Both the position numbers and the translations under genes were made by a program. A model generated the notes under the pieces. The model ran no database searches. It was given only the letters and a program-made list of their open reading frames with translations, and was not told the DNA's origin. Source: Acidobacteriota bacterium (GTDB lineage Bacteria > Acidobacteriota > Blastocatellia > Pyrinomonadales > Pyrinomonadaceae). From it: DNA of 64,000 bases. This document shows positions 11,442 through 20,276 of the stretch, piece by piece. Positions within the stretch are counted from its first letter, which is position 1, and the number at the start of each line of letters is the position of its first letter. Where the stretch lies: contig QQUY01000001.1 in the NCBI GenBank assembly GCA_003385635.1, positions 1,341,001 through 1,405,000 of the forward strand, in the 5' to 3' direction.

Positions 11442-12908
11442 CTAGCGCTCCGGGTACTTAGTGACCGGTCCCAGATCCTTGTTCCTTGAAACCTGTTCCC
11501 TGATCCCGAATCCCGTCCACCTGTACACAAAAGCAATACCCAACGAGAACAACGCACCGGTAAAGCAGAAGAACGCCCAGGGTGCGTACTCAACCGTCGG
11601 GACTCCCAGCGTTGTCGCCATGAATACCGCCGAAACAGTCCACGGCAAAAGCGGCTCGACGATCGTTACCGAGTCCTCGATCGAGCGCGAGAGGTTTCTT
11701 CTCGATAGCTGCATATCGTCGAACGGCTTTCTGAAGAGATTGCCTACGATCAAGGCAGTTACCCCTCCGTGACTGGTCATCGAGATCAAAGTCGCCCCGG
11801 ATCCCATCGTTGCCGCGATAAGCGTAAACACGGACCTCGCACGCGATAGAAGTGCATTCAGCAAACGGCTTAGCGCGCCCGAAACTTCCATCGCTGCCGC
11901 CATCAGGAAAGCGGAAATAATGAACAAAAGTGTGAACGCCATCGAGGCCATACCGCCCCTGTTCAGAAGTGATCGCGTCGAGTCACTGATCGAGACCGCG
12001 TTTCCGCCGATCATTTCCACGCTGAATCCGGTAATAGCAGCCTTTAGCGCATCCGGCGGAGCGAATCCGTTAGCGAACACTCCGACCGCGAGAGCAACGA
12101 TCGAAGATGCAAAGATCACAAGTGCGGCGGGATAGCGCCTTACCATCCCTGCTATTGCGATAGCCGGCGGTAAGAAAGCGAGAATTCCAAGATCGAACGA
12201 AGCCGCTATGTTCTTCTGAACCTGTCTTGCCTCGCCTGGTATTTCAGCACCTGTACCGAAACTTCCGGAAAGTCCGGCGACCAGATAGATCAGAAGAGCA
12301 ACGACGAAAGAGGGAAGAGCGGTGTAGACCATTCCCGCAATATGGTCGTAAAGATCCGCTCCCGCACCGATAGCGCTTATGTTGGTCGAATCAGAGATGG
12401 GAGACATTTTGTCGCCGAAATAGGCTCCTGAGACGACTGCACCGGCCGTCATAGCGAGCGGAGCCTCGAGAGCAGCTGCGGTAGCCATTAACGCCACACC
12501 GATCGTTCCGGCGGATCCCCAGGACGTTCCCGAGGCTAGGGACATCGCGGCTGTTGCCAGAAACGCAGTCAGCACGATGAAGCGGGGACTGATGAGCTCG
12601 ATGCCGTAATAGACAAGCGCGGGAATCGTGCCAGAGAACATCCAGCTTCCGATTAGGATTCCGATCGCAAGAAGGATGAAGATCGCGGGAAGTGCTGAAG
12701 CGAGTTTTTTGCCTGTCTCAGCCTGAACATCGTTCCAGCCGTATCCGTGCCGAAAGGCGATGGCACCTGCGACCAATGCTGCGAAAAGCAGGGAAGAGAT
12801 GAGAAGAGCATCGCTGAAGCCCGAAGTCAGGACACCGGAGAGCAATGCAAGAAAAAGCGCGAGTACCGGCAAACAGGATTCGGCGATGCCGGGTTCAGAT
12901 CGTTCCAT
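11442..12908 (-). CDS. nhaC: Na+/H+ antiporter, NhaC family
   Basis: A 488-residue polytopic membrane protein with about 11-12 hydrophobic helices. The GTSWGSAGTIGVALM segment and the SDSTNISAIG and SISDSTRSL motifs are characteristic of NhaC transporters of the IT superfamily. These exchange external protons for internal sodium and help with pH and salt balance; some relatives exchange malate/lactate or arginine/ornithine, so the substrate is not certain. It starts 5 bp after the stop of the PLP enzyme gene upstream, so the two are almost certainly co-transcribed. Confidence 0.92.
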   Translation of the reverse strand: MERSEPGIAESCLPVLALFLALLSGVLTSGFSDALLISSLLFAALVAGAIAFRHGYGWNDVQAETGKKLASALPAIFILLAIGILIGSWMFSGTIPALVYYGIELISPRFIVLTAFLATAAMSLASGTSWGSAGTIGVALMATAAALEAPLAMTAGAVVSGAYFGDKMSPISDSTNISAIGAGADLYDHIAGMVYTALPSFVVALLIYLVAGLSGSFGTGAEIPGEARQVQKNIAASFDLGILAFLPPAIAIAGMVRRYPAALVIFASSIVALAVGVFANGFAPPDALKAAITGFSVEMIGGNAVSISDSTRSLLNRGGMASMAFTLLFIISAFLMAAAMEVSGALSRLLNALLSRARSVFTLIAATMGSGATLISMTSHGGVTALIVGNLFRKPFDDMQLSRRNLSRSIEDSVTIVEPLLPWTVSAVFMATTLGVPTVEYAPWAFFCFTGALFSLGIAFVYRWTGFGIREQVSRNKDLGPVTKYPER

Positions 12909-12913
12909 TCAAC

Positions 12914-14056
12914 TTACCGTTTCTCGAGAGCGTTTGAGAGGTCTTTGATGAGCGCAGAAGCGCCTTCGAGCCCTATCGAGAATCGCACGAGGTTTTCCGG
13001 GATTCCTGGCGGCCTGTGTCTATCGTCAAAACCGAATGCCGGGATCACAAGACTCTCTGCCCCTCCCCAGCTGACGGCCTTTCCGAACAGCTCGAGCCGA
13101 TCGACGACTGCACACAGCTCCTCAAAACTGTCCACATCGATAACAGCGGAAAAAAGCCCTGTGTAACCAAAGTCCGTTTCTTCCTTGTAAAAAAGAAGCG
13201 GATGAAGTACTTCGACGACCCTCGGATGGGTTTCCAGGTATTCAGCCACTTCCAATGCATCCTTCTGGTGCTGGAGAACGCGGTTGGGCATCGTCATCAG
13301 CCCTCGCAGAAACAGCCAGGCGTTCTGTGGGGCAAGAGCACCTCCAAGAAGCATGTAGCCGCGGTAAAAGATCTTCTTCAGGATCTCGCAGCTTGCGATC
13401 ACGGCACCGCCGACGGCATCACTATGCCCGCCCACGTACTTCGTGAGAGAGTGGACCGATATGTCGATCCCCATAGTAAGAGGCTTCTGAAACAAGGGTG
13501 TACAGACGGTATTGTCGATGCAGGTCAGTATCCCGCGTTTTTTGCCAACCCGCGCTATCTCGCTGACCGGAGCCAGGCGAAAGGTCATCGATCCGGGGCT
13601 TTCGAAATATATGAGTTTAGTTTCAGGCTCTATGAACTTTTCGAAATCAGTCACGTCTTCACCCTGGATCGCGGTATGGCGGATTCCGAAATCTTCAAGC
13701 ATTGAAGCAAGCTGAAGGGTGGGTCCGTAAATATTGTTGATAAACAGCACGTGGTCGCCGGAACTCAGAAGCGACGCGAGTACGGAACTGATCGCGGCCA
13801 TTCCTGAAGCGAAACATTTGCAGGCCTCGCCTCTTTCGAGTGCTGCAAGGCGGGTTTCAAGAACTCTTACGGTAGGGTTTGTTCCTCGCGAATAAACAAA
13901 CTCCCGATCCTCGTCCTGCAACGCTTCAAAGAGCTCTTTCGCAGACCTCTTTCTGAAGAACGAAGCCTGTGAAACCGGGGGCAGAACAGCGCCGTCGCGG
14001 CTCTCGAGGGGCTCGTGAGACCCGAGGCAGATCTGAATGTCTTCTTCGTCGATCAT
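12914..14056 (-). CDS. PLP-dependent trans-sulfuration enzyme (cystathionine gamma-synthase/lyase family)
   Basis: A 380-residue fold-type I PLP enzyme of the Cys/Met metabolism family. The SRGTNPTVRVLETRLAALE segment, the FASGMAAISS loop that holds the cofactor phosphate, and the Schiff-base lysine in HSLTKYVGGHSD are all present. The family includes cystathionine gamma-synthase, cystathionine beta- and gamma-lyase, methionine gamma-lyase and O-acylhomoserine sulfhydrylase; sequence inspection does not choose among them. It leads a two-gene unit with nhaC. The 225 bases before its start contain a 26-unit heptamer array, an unusual promoter region. There is no clear ribosome-binding site before the ATG. 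Confidence 0.93.
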   Translation of the reverse strand: MIDEEDIQICLGSHEPLESRDGAVLPPVSQASFFRKRSAKELFEALQDEDREFVYSRGTNPTVRVLETRLAALERGEACKCFASGMAAISSVLASLLSSGDHVLFINNIYGPTLQLASMLEDFGIRHTAIQGEDVTDFEKFIEPETKLIYFESPGSMTFRLAPVSEIARVGKKRGILTCIDNTVCTPLFQKPLTMGIDISVHSLTKYVGGHSDAVGGAVIASCEILKKIFYRGYMLLGGALAPQNAWLFLRGLMTMPNRVLQHQKDALEVAEYLETHPRVVEVLHPLLFYKEETDFGYTGLFSAVIDVDSFEELCAVVDRLELFGKAVSWGGAESLVIPAFGFDDRHRPPGIPENLVRFSIGLEGASALIKDLSNALEKR

Positions 14057-14095
14057 CTGGGAAAAGTGATGGGAAGTATAACTGCAAGGAGTCTG

Positions 14096-14277
14096 AAGAA
14101 GGAAGAAAGGAGACGGAAGAGATGTATCAGGGATCAGGGATCAGGGATCAATGAATCCGGAACTCGGAGCTCAACACTCACAACTCACAATTCGGAACTT
14201 GGAACTTGGAACTCGGATCTTGGAACTCGGAACTTGGAACCCGAAACTTGGAAGTTGAAACCTGGAACTCGAAACTC
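14096..14277. repeat. 26-unit degenerate heptamer array
   Basis: From 14096 to 14277 the sequence can be cut into 26 consecutive 7-base units with no phase slip. It begins with AAGAAGG-like units, passes through GGATCAG (three near-identical copies at 14131-14151) and ends in a long run of GGAACTT or GGAACTC variants. The array lies 4 bases past the stop codon of the first Hcp-like gene and fills most of the upstream region of the PLP-enzyme/nhaC unit. The apparent ORFs across it only reflect its low complexity. Confidence 0.85.
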
Positions 14278-14281
14278 CCGC

Positions 14282-14716
14282 TTAGCCGTGGGTTTGCCCT
14301 ATATTCATTTTGATCTTTATAGACTGGTAGCTGAAGCGCGTCACATATCGATCCACGCTTCTAGGTGATATCTCAGTAGTGAAATCGGAGAAGACCACGT
14401 TCTTCAGTTCAAAGGCAGAGATATCTGATTTTGCCCTCGCCCCATCACGGAGTACGACAAGGATCTCGACCCTCGGGACTACGAGTCCGCTTTCGACAAG
14501 CATCATGCAGCGAGTCGCTGCCTGGCCGTCTGAAACAGAAAACTGCATTGAGGAAGGAGCGCGAGTCCCGTGCATCGCAAGGTAGGCTTTAGAGCGCAGA
14601 GGTTTACCATCCGGGAGAAACATCACCGCGCCGACTGAAGATCCACCCGTGAAAATACCGACGTTTTCCTTCCCGCCGATCTCTGGACAGAACACGTAAT
14701 ACTCAAGATTCTCCAT
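14282..14716 (-). CDS. Hcp-like protein (type VI tube-protein fold), orphan, copy 1
   Basis: A 144-residue protein without signal peptide. The order of elements resembles Hcp: an N-terminal strand, a central FSVSDGQAATRCMML segment at the place where Hcp has its helix with bound cysteine, then VEILVVLRDG, a long strand with FELKNVVFSDF, and a C-terminal FSYQSIKIKM strand like the family's final beta strand. Hcp forms hexameric rings of the T6SS tube and is also used as a secreted carrier. No VgrG, Tss or ClpV gene is in the window. A strong AAGGAAA ribosome-binding site supports the start. The assignment rests on pattern and is tentative. Confidence 0.45.
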   Translation of the reverse strand: MENLEYYVFCPEIGGKENVGIFTGGSSVGAVMFLPDGKPLRSKAYLAMHGTRAPSSMQFSVSDGQAATRCMMLVESGLVVPRVEILVVLRDGARAKSDISAFELKNVVFSDFTTEISPRSVDRYVTRFSYQSIKIKMNIGQTHG

Positions 14717-14941
14717 AGTGTTTCCTTGTTCAAGTGTCCCCCAATCACTTCGATTCTTACGTGGCCGGCAGTTCTATGTTCTGCCAGAAAGTTTCTCTGC
14801 AGATTTGCCTATCGTCATTGCATCGGCACTTGGGGGGTTAAGTCGTCCAATTAGTCAGTCGGCCAGAAGGAGCGTATAAAAGACAACAGATCCACACTGC
14901 CTTGGCGGCCCTTCTCGATATACAGAATTTAGATTGAAGGA

Positions 14942-15400
14942 TCATTTACTCGTGAGAAGATCCGACATCAGGCCATGTCCGATCTTCATGTCATCGAACT
15001 TAAAAGCAACGGCAAATCGGATATCGGAACTATTGTCCCCTTTGCTCATCCGCATCGATACAAACAATGAGTTCTCAAACGAGTACATCACGGTGTGTCC
15101 GAATCCTGCCACACCCACTCTGTTGACCACGTAAACGCGGAGTTGTGAAAAAACGGTTCCTCGTGACAGATGATCGGTGATCTCATGCAGCGACTTTGAA
15201 GGGGTGACCTCGAATATCCCCTCGTAGTGTAAATATTGCCTCCGGGAAGTACCCGGTACTCCTCCTGCCCCGTGTTCTTTTGATCGAACGGTATTGAAGA
15301 AGAGCAATTCGACCGCACCGGCAAGTCCTGGTACGCCGGGTATTTTTACCTCGCCGTCCAATCCATCTGCCTTAAGGAAGTAGCTGATCGTGTTTTCCAT
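14942..15400 (-). CDS. Hcp-like protein, orphan, copy 2
   Basis: A 152-residue relative of the gene just downstream, again without signal peptide. The opening YFLKADGLDGEVKIPGV strongly recalls the Hcp start, in which a FLKIDGIKGE-type strand is followed by a loop. The middle EVTPSKSLHEITDHLSRG matches the Hcp helix region, and AVAFKFDDMKIGH the last strand. A consensus AAAGGAG precedes the ATG. The 225-bp gap between the two copies and their low identity suggest an old duplication with separate expression. The role is unknown: a T6SS-linked carrier, a contractile-tail component, or a domesticated beta-barrel protein. Confidence 0.45.
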   Translation of the reverse strand: MENTISYFLKADGLDGEVKIPGVPGLAGAVELLFFNTVRSKEHGAGGVPGTSRRQYLHYEGIFEVTPSKSLHEITDHLSRGTVFSQLRVYVVNRVGVAGFGHTVMYSFENSLFVSMRMSKGDNSSDIRFAVAFKFDDMKIGHGLMSDLLTSK

Positions 15401-15575
15401 TTGGGGTCTCCTTTACGACAGATGATCCAAGCGAACGGCTTCCGAACTCCTACACAATATCTCAATTCTGAAACGTAGGTCGTAAAAAGCGACAGCAATT
15501 TGCGGAAGCAGTTGCCAACTACTGCTCACCGAGTGCTAAAATCTTGCCGAAGAAAAGTCCTTCAAGACCAAGATA

Positions 15576-16475
15576 TTGACTTCGAAAACCACTGGAAAAT
15601 CTAAACTTCTGGCGCACGGAGCTGCGCAGATGTTCCTGTCGACTCTCTCTTTTGCACTGGCAAATGTGTTCGTGAAAGAGGTGTCGCACCTGCCCGTAAT
15701 GGAGGTGGTGTTTTTTCGATGTCTTGTTGCAGGAGCCTTCTGTGTCTACGGGTTGAAGGTTGCGGGTGAATCTTTGACAGGAACGCACAAGGTCCCTCTC
15801 GTGCTGAGGGGTTTGATCGGCACCCTGGCACTTGCTCTCTTCTTTGTGACCCTGCAGAATATCCCGCTCGCCACCGCGATGGTCATCCAATACCTGTCGC
15901 CTATATTTACTGCAGTTATCGCGATCTTTTTCCTGAAAGAAGGCGTGAAGCCGTTTCAGTGGGTTTTCTACGCGATCGCATTTTCAGGAGTTCTGTTCAT
16001 CGGCCAGGTAGACGCGCGGGTGTCCTTTTTGTTTGTCGGATTGGGCATCCTTTCGGCCGCAGGTTCGGGAGCCGCATACAACATCGTTAGGAGCCTGCGG
16101 GATATTGAGCATCCTCTGACAGTGATCCTCTATTTTCAGGTGATCGGAGTGATCGCGGGAGCGGTGTCGATCCCGTTCGCGTGGCATACGCCCGTGGGAT
16201 GGGACTGGTTCAATCTGCTCATGATCGGTGTCTTTTCACAGCTGGGCCAGGTGTTTCTCACGAACGCTTTCAGCCGGGAAAGAGCGGCCAGCGTTGCGAT
16301 CATCGTTTACACGGGACTGGTGTACGGAATCGCAATCGGCTGGCTGTACTACGGCGAGGCTCAGACGGTCTGGTCTCTTTTGGGGATGGGACTGGTCGTC
16401 GCAGGAGTGGTCGCAAGCATTGTGTATGTTCGGAAGATCAATCGGCTCGAGGAACTCGAAGCGACGGTGGCCTAG
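15576..16475 (+). CDS. EamA/DMT-family transporter
   Basis: A 299-residue membrane protein with ten predicted helices arranged as two EamA repeats. The end of the first repeat shows the classic PLATAMVIQYLSPIFTAVIA helix, and the second repeat ends similarly in AIGWLYYGEAQTVWSLLGM. The drug/metabolite transporter superfamily exports or imports varied small metabolites; substrates cannot be read from sequence. The chosen TTG at 15576 gives the full cytosolic N-terminus. An ATG at 15630 would still keep helix 1 and is possible. A -35/-10 pair TTGCCA (15512) and TAAAAT (15537) with 19-bp spacing lies upstream. Confidence 0.9.
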   Translation: MTSKTTGKSKLLAHGAAQMFLSTLSFALANVFVKEVSHLPVMEVVFFRCLVAGAFCVYGLKVAGESLTGTHKVPLVLRGLIGTLALALFFVTLQNIPLATAMVIQYLSPIFTAVIAIFFLKEGVKPFQWVFYAIAFSGVLFIGQVDARVSFLFVGLGILSAAGSGAAYNIVRSLRDIEHPLTVILYFQVIGVIAGAVSIPFAWHTPVGWDWFNLLMIGVFSQLGQVFLTNAFSRERAASVAIIVYTGLVYGIAIGWLYYGEAQTVWSLLGMGLVVAGVVASIVYVRKINRLEELEATVA

Positions 16476-16608
16476 GGGAAATGAAACAGGATGGACAAGA
16501 TAGGCAGGATACGACGCCCGGGCTGAAAAGGGCCTCAATCCCGGTCAACATCCGGTGTTCATCTCCTTCATCTGTGGCTAAACTCTTGCAGATGCTACGA
16601 TTCAACCA

Positions 16609-17013
16609 ATGAATGAACCTGAGACGATTAAAAAGATCCTTGACGAATGCAGGACGATCGCCGTCGTAGGCCTGTCATCAGATCCGCGCAGGCCCTCGAA
16701 CGGAGTCGCAGCATTTATGAAAGAGTCGGGATACAAGGTTATCGCGGTGAATCCGAACGAAGTCGAGGTCTTTGGGGAGAAGTCCTTTGAACATCTTTCA
16801 AGGGTCCCAGAGGCTGTTGATCTCGTGAACGTGTTCCGCAGATCCGATATGGCCGGCGAAGCAGTAGACGACGCCATAGCAAAGGGTGCCAAGGCAGTCT
16901 GGCTGCAAGAAGGGGTGATTGACCACGAAGCTGCCGAAAAGGCTGAAAAGGCAGGCCTTCTTGTGGTTATGAACCGGTGCTGGTTAAAGGAAAAGTACCG
17001 ATATGGGAACTGA
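16609..17013 (+). CDS. CoA-binding protein (YccU-like Rossmann fold)
   Basis: A 134-residue single-domain protein. The GLSSDPRRPSNGVAAFM loop (about residues 21-37), the VNPNE motif after strand 2, and the KAVWLQEGV and VMNRCWLKE segments are diagnostic for the CoA_binding_2 family, which is related to the succinyl-CoA synthetase alpha N-terminus. Members bind CoA, but no catalytic role is established. The gene overlaps the MoaB/MogA gene by 11 bases and the two are translationally coupled. Confidence 0.92.
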   Translation: MNEPETIKKILDECRTIAVVGLSSDPRRPSNGVAAFMKESGYKVIAVNPNEVEVFGEKSFEHLSRVPEAVDLVNVFRRSDMAGEAVDDAIAKGAKAVWLQEGVIDHEAAEKAEKAGLLVVMNRCWLKEKYRYGN

Positions 17014-17491
17014 CGGAAACATAATCGCCGCGGTAGTGACCGTCAGCGATACTCGGACCACAGAGAACGACCTTTCAGGCAAAAGGCTCGCGGATCTTCT
17101 TTCCGACTTCGGTGCGCTGATAGTTGAAAGGCAGATCGTAAATGATGACTACGACAACCTCAGAAACGCTCTTTATGCGCTTGCGGAAAGGGAAGACGTG
17201 AATCTGATCATCACTACCGGCGGGACCGGCCTGGCTGAAAGGGACAACACTCCGGAAGCGACGCACTCGATCATTCAAAAAGAGGCGCCCGGGATTGCGG
17301 AAGCCATCCGGGCGGAATCATTCAAGATAACGCCCACGGCGATGCTTTCACGCGGTACGGCCGGGGTCAGAAACGGAACGCTGATAATCAATCTTCCAGG
17401 TTCGGAAAAGGGCGTAGCTGAGACCTTTGAGGTGATAAGACCGATACTGCGCCACGCCGTCGACCTTGTATCCGGAAAGACCGAACACTGA
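17003..17491 (+). CDS. Molybdopterin adenylyltransferase-type protein, MoaB/Mog family
   Basis: A 162-residue MoCF-fold enzyme. The TTGGTGLAERDNTPEA loop (about residues 70-86) is the signature of MogA/MoaB proteins that adenylylate molybdopterin before metal insertion. The SRGTAGVRNGTLIINLPGS motif near the C-terminus is also intact. The choice between MogA and MoaB is unsure. No other molybdenum-cofactor gene is in the window. A good AAAGGAAAA ribosome-binding site lies inside the upstream gene. Its last 217 bases are also read, in antisense, by the S10 peptidase gene on the other strand. Confidence 0.93.
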   Translation: MGTDGNIIAAVVTVSDTRTTENDLSGKRLADLLSDFGALIVERQIVNDDYDNLRNALYALAEREDVNLIITTGGTGLAERDNTPEATHSIIQKEAPGIAEAIRAESFKITPTAMLSRGTAGVRNGTLIINLPGSEKGVAETFEVIRPILRHAVDLVSGKTEH

Positions 17492-18978
17492 CGCCCCGAG
17501 CCGTTTATGAACGCAGCGGCATCCTGTTTCAATACCCTTAGAGAGTTCTCCTCGATATACATCATATGACCGGCCTCGTAGTACCGGGTTATGATGTTCG
17601 AACGCAGTTCAGGCGCGAGATTCATATTTGCGATCGTATATTCAGTTGCAAAATACGGAGTCGCCATATCGTAGTAACCGGAAGCGATAAACACCTGCAT
17701 GAACGGGTTCTTCTGCATCGCGATTCGGAGTGCCCCGCTGGTGTCTGCATAACCGTTGTTAACGTTCCAGTCCCAACGGCCCACGCCCCCGCCCAGAATG
17801 TAGTACTCAAGATCGCTCTTGAACCCAAGTTCCCGGCGAACGTAGTCGTTGAGCGTTGCCGTGTAGGGAGGACGGATCGCGGTCATTGAAGGGTCAAAGT
17901 CTGTTCCGTCGCCGGCAGGTTCCTTGTCAATTCCCGTAAACCGGCTGTCGAGCCGGCCCACACTCTTCTTTTCATCCCTCAGCAGTTCTTTCATGAACTC
18001 ACCGAGCTCGATACGCATATTGTTCCTGTCGATGAACTGAGCGCTCAGACCCGTGTACCGGCTGAGTTTCCCGACTAACGCATTTCTTTCCGAGGCGGTA
18101 AGATTTGAAGCCTTGAGGAGTCCCGGCGCGAGCTCGTTCATCGCGAACGACTCGGATTCGCGGAGCAGTTCCGTTAGAGACCTGGATTGCAGTTCGGGCG
18201 CCAACTGCTTGTGATACCACGCCGTAGCGGTGTACGAAGGCAGGATCAGCACAAGCGGAAGATCGTTCCCGTCGGCGAATCGAAGCGTTTGGAAGTTCAT
18301 CACCGAGGAAACCAGCAGAACCCCGTTGAAAGCGATCCCCCGGTCGATCAGATATCCCGAGAGCCCGCTTGCTCTTGTCGTGCCGTAGCTCTCGCCGACG
18401 AGATATAGCGGCGACCGCCATCGATCGTTCCTGACGAGGTAGAGCCGTATGAACTCCCCGACAGAAGCGATATCGCCGTTAAGTGAAAAGAACTTTTGTT
18501 CCTTGGGATCCTCCGCACGGCTGAATCCCGTACCCACCGGATCAATGAACACAAGGTCTGTTTCGGTCAGCCAGGTGTGCTCGTTGTCGACAAGATCGTA
18601 CGGCGGCGGAGGCATAAAGCCGTTCGGCAGCATCTTGACCCTCTTCGGTCCGAGTGCTCCGAGGTGGAGCCAGACAGAAGATGAACCAGGTCCTCCGTTG
18701 AATGAGAACATCAACGGCCTTGCCGCGTCTGACCCGTCTTTGGTGTAGGCCATATAAAAGACGCGGGCTTCCAGCTTGCCTTCGCCATTTCGTATTGGCA
18801 TGTAACCGGTCGTTACCGAATACGCGAGGGTCTGGCCTCCAACTCGCACAGAATGCTTTGTGACAATCGGATCGGGCAGATCATCAGCGCCGCTCGAGGG
18901 AGCCGGCTTCTTGTCCTGGGCCACCAAAAATGACGAAAGGGCAACCAGAAACATCGCGATAAAGGCATTTCTCATCAT
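17275..18978 (-). CDS. Secreted serine carboxypeptidase (peptidase family S10) with antisense C-terminal extension
   Basis: A 567-residue protein with a signal peptide ending near FLVAQ. The alpha/beta-hydrolase core carries all S10 catalytic parts: the oxyanion FNGGPGSS motif, Ser in GESYGTTRA, Asp in SGYYDMATPY, and His in EAGHMMYIEE. The enzyme removes C-terminal residues from peptides in the periplasm or outside. The family normally ends about 15 residues after the GHMMY motif. Here the frame runs on for about 75 more residues that lie opposite the 3' end of moaB and look like an unselected antisense frame. A lost stop codon or a frameshift is likely. ATG 18978 is preferred over the TTG nine bases upstream. 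Confidence 0.9.
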   Translation of the reverse strand: MMRNAFIAMFLVALSSFLVAQDKKPAPSSGADDLPDPIVTKHSVRVGGQTLAYSVTTGYMPIRNGEGKLEARVFYMAYTKDGSDAARPLMFSFNGGPGSSSVWLHLGALGPKRVKMLPNGFMPPPPYDLVDNEHTWLTETDLVFIDPVGTGFSRAEDPKEQKFFSLNGDIASVGEFIRLYLVRNDRWRSPLYLVGESYGTTRASGLSGYLIDRGIAFNGVLLVSSVMNFQTLRFADGNDLPLVLILPSYTATAWYHKQLAPELQSRSLTELLRESESFAMNELAPGLLKASNLTASERNALVGKLSRYTGLSAQFIDRNNMRIELGEFMKELLRDEKKSVGRLDSRFTGIDKEPAGDGTDFDPSMTAIRPPYTATLNDYVRRELGFKSDLEYYILGGGVGRWDWNVNNGYADTSGALRIAMQKNPFMQVFIASGYYDMATPYFATEYTIANMNLAPELRSNIITRYYEAGHMMYIEENSLRVLKQDAAAFINGSGRQCSVFPDTRSTAWRSIGLITSKVSATPFSEPGRLIISVPFLTPAVPRESIAVGVILNDSARMASAIPGASF

Positions 18979-19049
18979 CGTGTCCAAAGGTAGGGGCCGT
19001 CAGGGGAAGGGTGAAGTTCACCCTTGTTCTGCGGCCCTCTAAATTGTTA

Positions 19050-20276
19050 TTAGTTTACTGATTCGCTGACCATGACACCGCCGATCATCGTCCCGGTGCA
19101 ATGCGTCACGTACTCGAAAGGGTCACCGTCGTACATTGCAATATCGGCTTCCTTGCCGACCTTGATCGATCCTATCCGTTCATCCATGCCGATTATTCTA
19201 GCGGCGTCGATAGTGACCGTCGCGAGTGCCTGCTCGAATGAAAGTCCGTAGGCCACGAGCTGTCCAGCCTCGAACAGGACGACTCGTGTCTTCGGAACAT
19301 ACGTCTCGTAGCCGCTCTGCAAAGCGAAAGGGATCCCGGCCTCCCTGAGTTTCTTTGCCGTTTCCATCGACAGGTTTTCCGTTTCTCCTCCCGCCCGGTA
19401 CATCGTCGGATGAAGAATGACCGGAAATCCGGAAGCTTTGATCTCGCTCAGAAGCATATGGGCGTCCGAAGCGCCATCCAGAACGATCTCGATGTTAAAC
19501 TCTTCAGCGATCCGGAGAGCCGTCATAATATCCACAGATCTGTGCGCCGTGACCAAAAGCGGTATTTCCCTGTCGATGACCTTTTTCATCATCTCAAGCT
19601 TCAGATCACGCGGAGCATCTTCCTTTTTCCCGTAGTTCGACGCTTTTATTAGCATCTCGCGAAGCATCGCGGCCTGCTTGGCACTCGTACCGGGAGGCTT
19701 CCCGCCACTGTTCATCGAACGCTGGCCGATAGTAACCGATATCATCGCCGCCGGAACGACGGTCGCTTCATCTACGTTGTCGCCGACGGTCTTGGCGATC
19801 ATCGTTTGTCCGGAGATCAGCGCTGCCGGGGCGTGCCCTGTATGTATCGTTGTTACACCGAAACCTCTGACCCATTTCACCAGTTCTTCGCGCGCGTTGT
19901 AGGCGTCGATCGCACGAAGATCGGGCTGCATCGGGGATGATTCTTCGACCTGCATCTGGTCGTGAGGCTGATTCAGATAACCGGCGAGGCCGATGACGGT
20001 ATGCGCATCGATCAACCCCGGAGTGACGACCTTTGCGGCAACCACCTTGTAGTTTGATGGAATTCTGACGCTGGAAGCCGGTCCGACAGCTTCGATCCTC
20101 CCATTGTTAGTCAAGATCACGCCGTTGTTTATGACTCCGCCCTCCATCGTGTAGATCTTCTCACCGCGGACGGCGACCTGCGCGATCGCTGACGAGGACA
20201 CAAATGCGATCAGGCCGATCACAAGGAACAGCGCATTGCACTTCGAACTATGAACTCTGAACCGCTTACTATTCAT
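19050..20276 (-). CDS. Secreted amidohydrolase-family protein, second of a pair
   Basis: A 408-residue protein with a signal peptide (hydrophobic stretch about 15-30, cleavage after SSAIA). The imidazolonepropionase-like amidohydrolase layout is visible: the small beta-sandwich at both ends, GLIDAHTVIG where the family has its HxH metal motif, VTAHRSVDI, VILHPTMYR and the late SIKVGKEADIAMYDGDPF strand. The HxH motif reads HTV, so one metal-binding His is missing. The protein may bind one metal or be catalytically altered. It overlaps the upstream amidohydrolase gene by 8 bases, so both are made together and may act as a heteromer (inference). Confidence 0.9.
   Translation of the reverse strand: MNSKRFRVHSSKCNALFLVIGLIAFVSSSAIAQVAVRGEKIYTMEGGVINNGVILTNNGRIEAVGPASSVRIPSNYKVVAAKVVTPGLIDAHTVIGLAGYLNQPHDQMQVEESSPMQPDLRAIDAYNAREELVKWVRGFGVTTIHTGHAPAALISGQTMIAKTVGDNVDEATVVPAAMISVTIGQRSMNSGGKPPGTSAKQAAMLREMLIKASNYGKKEDAPRDLKLEMMKKVIDREIPLLVTAHRSVDIMTALRIAEEFNIEIVLDGASDAHMLLSEIKASGFPVILHPTMYRAGGETENLSMETAKKLREAGIPFALQSGYETYVPKTRVVLFEAGQLVAYGLSFEQALATVTIDAARIIGMDERIGSIKVGKEADIAMYDGDPFEYVTHCTGTMIGGVMVSESVN

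Noticed and set aside
14096-14277. CRISPR array
   Set aside because: Units are only 7 bases with no spacers of constant length and no cas genes nearby.
16484-16512. Short 9-base repeat (ACAGGATGG-like) after the EamA gene
   Set aside because: Only three imperfect copies are present, too few to call a repeat.
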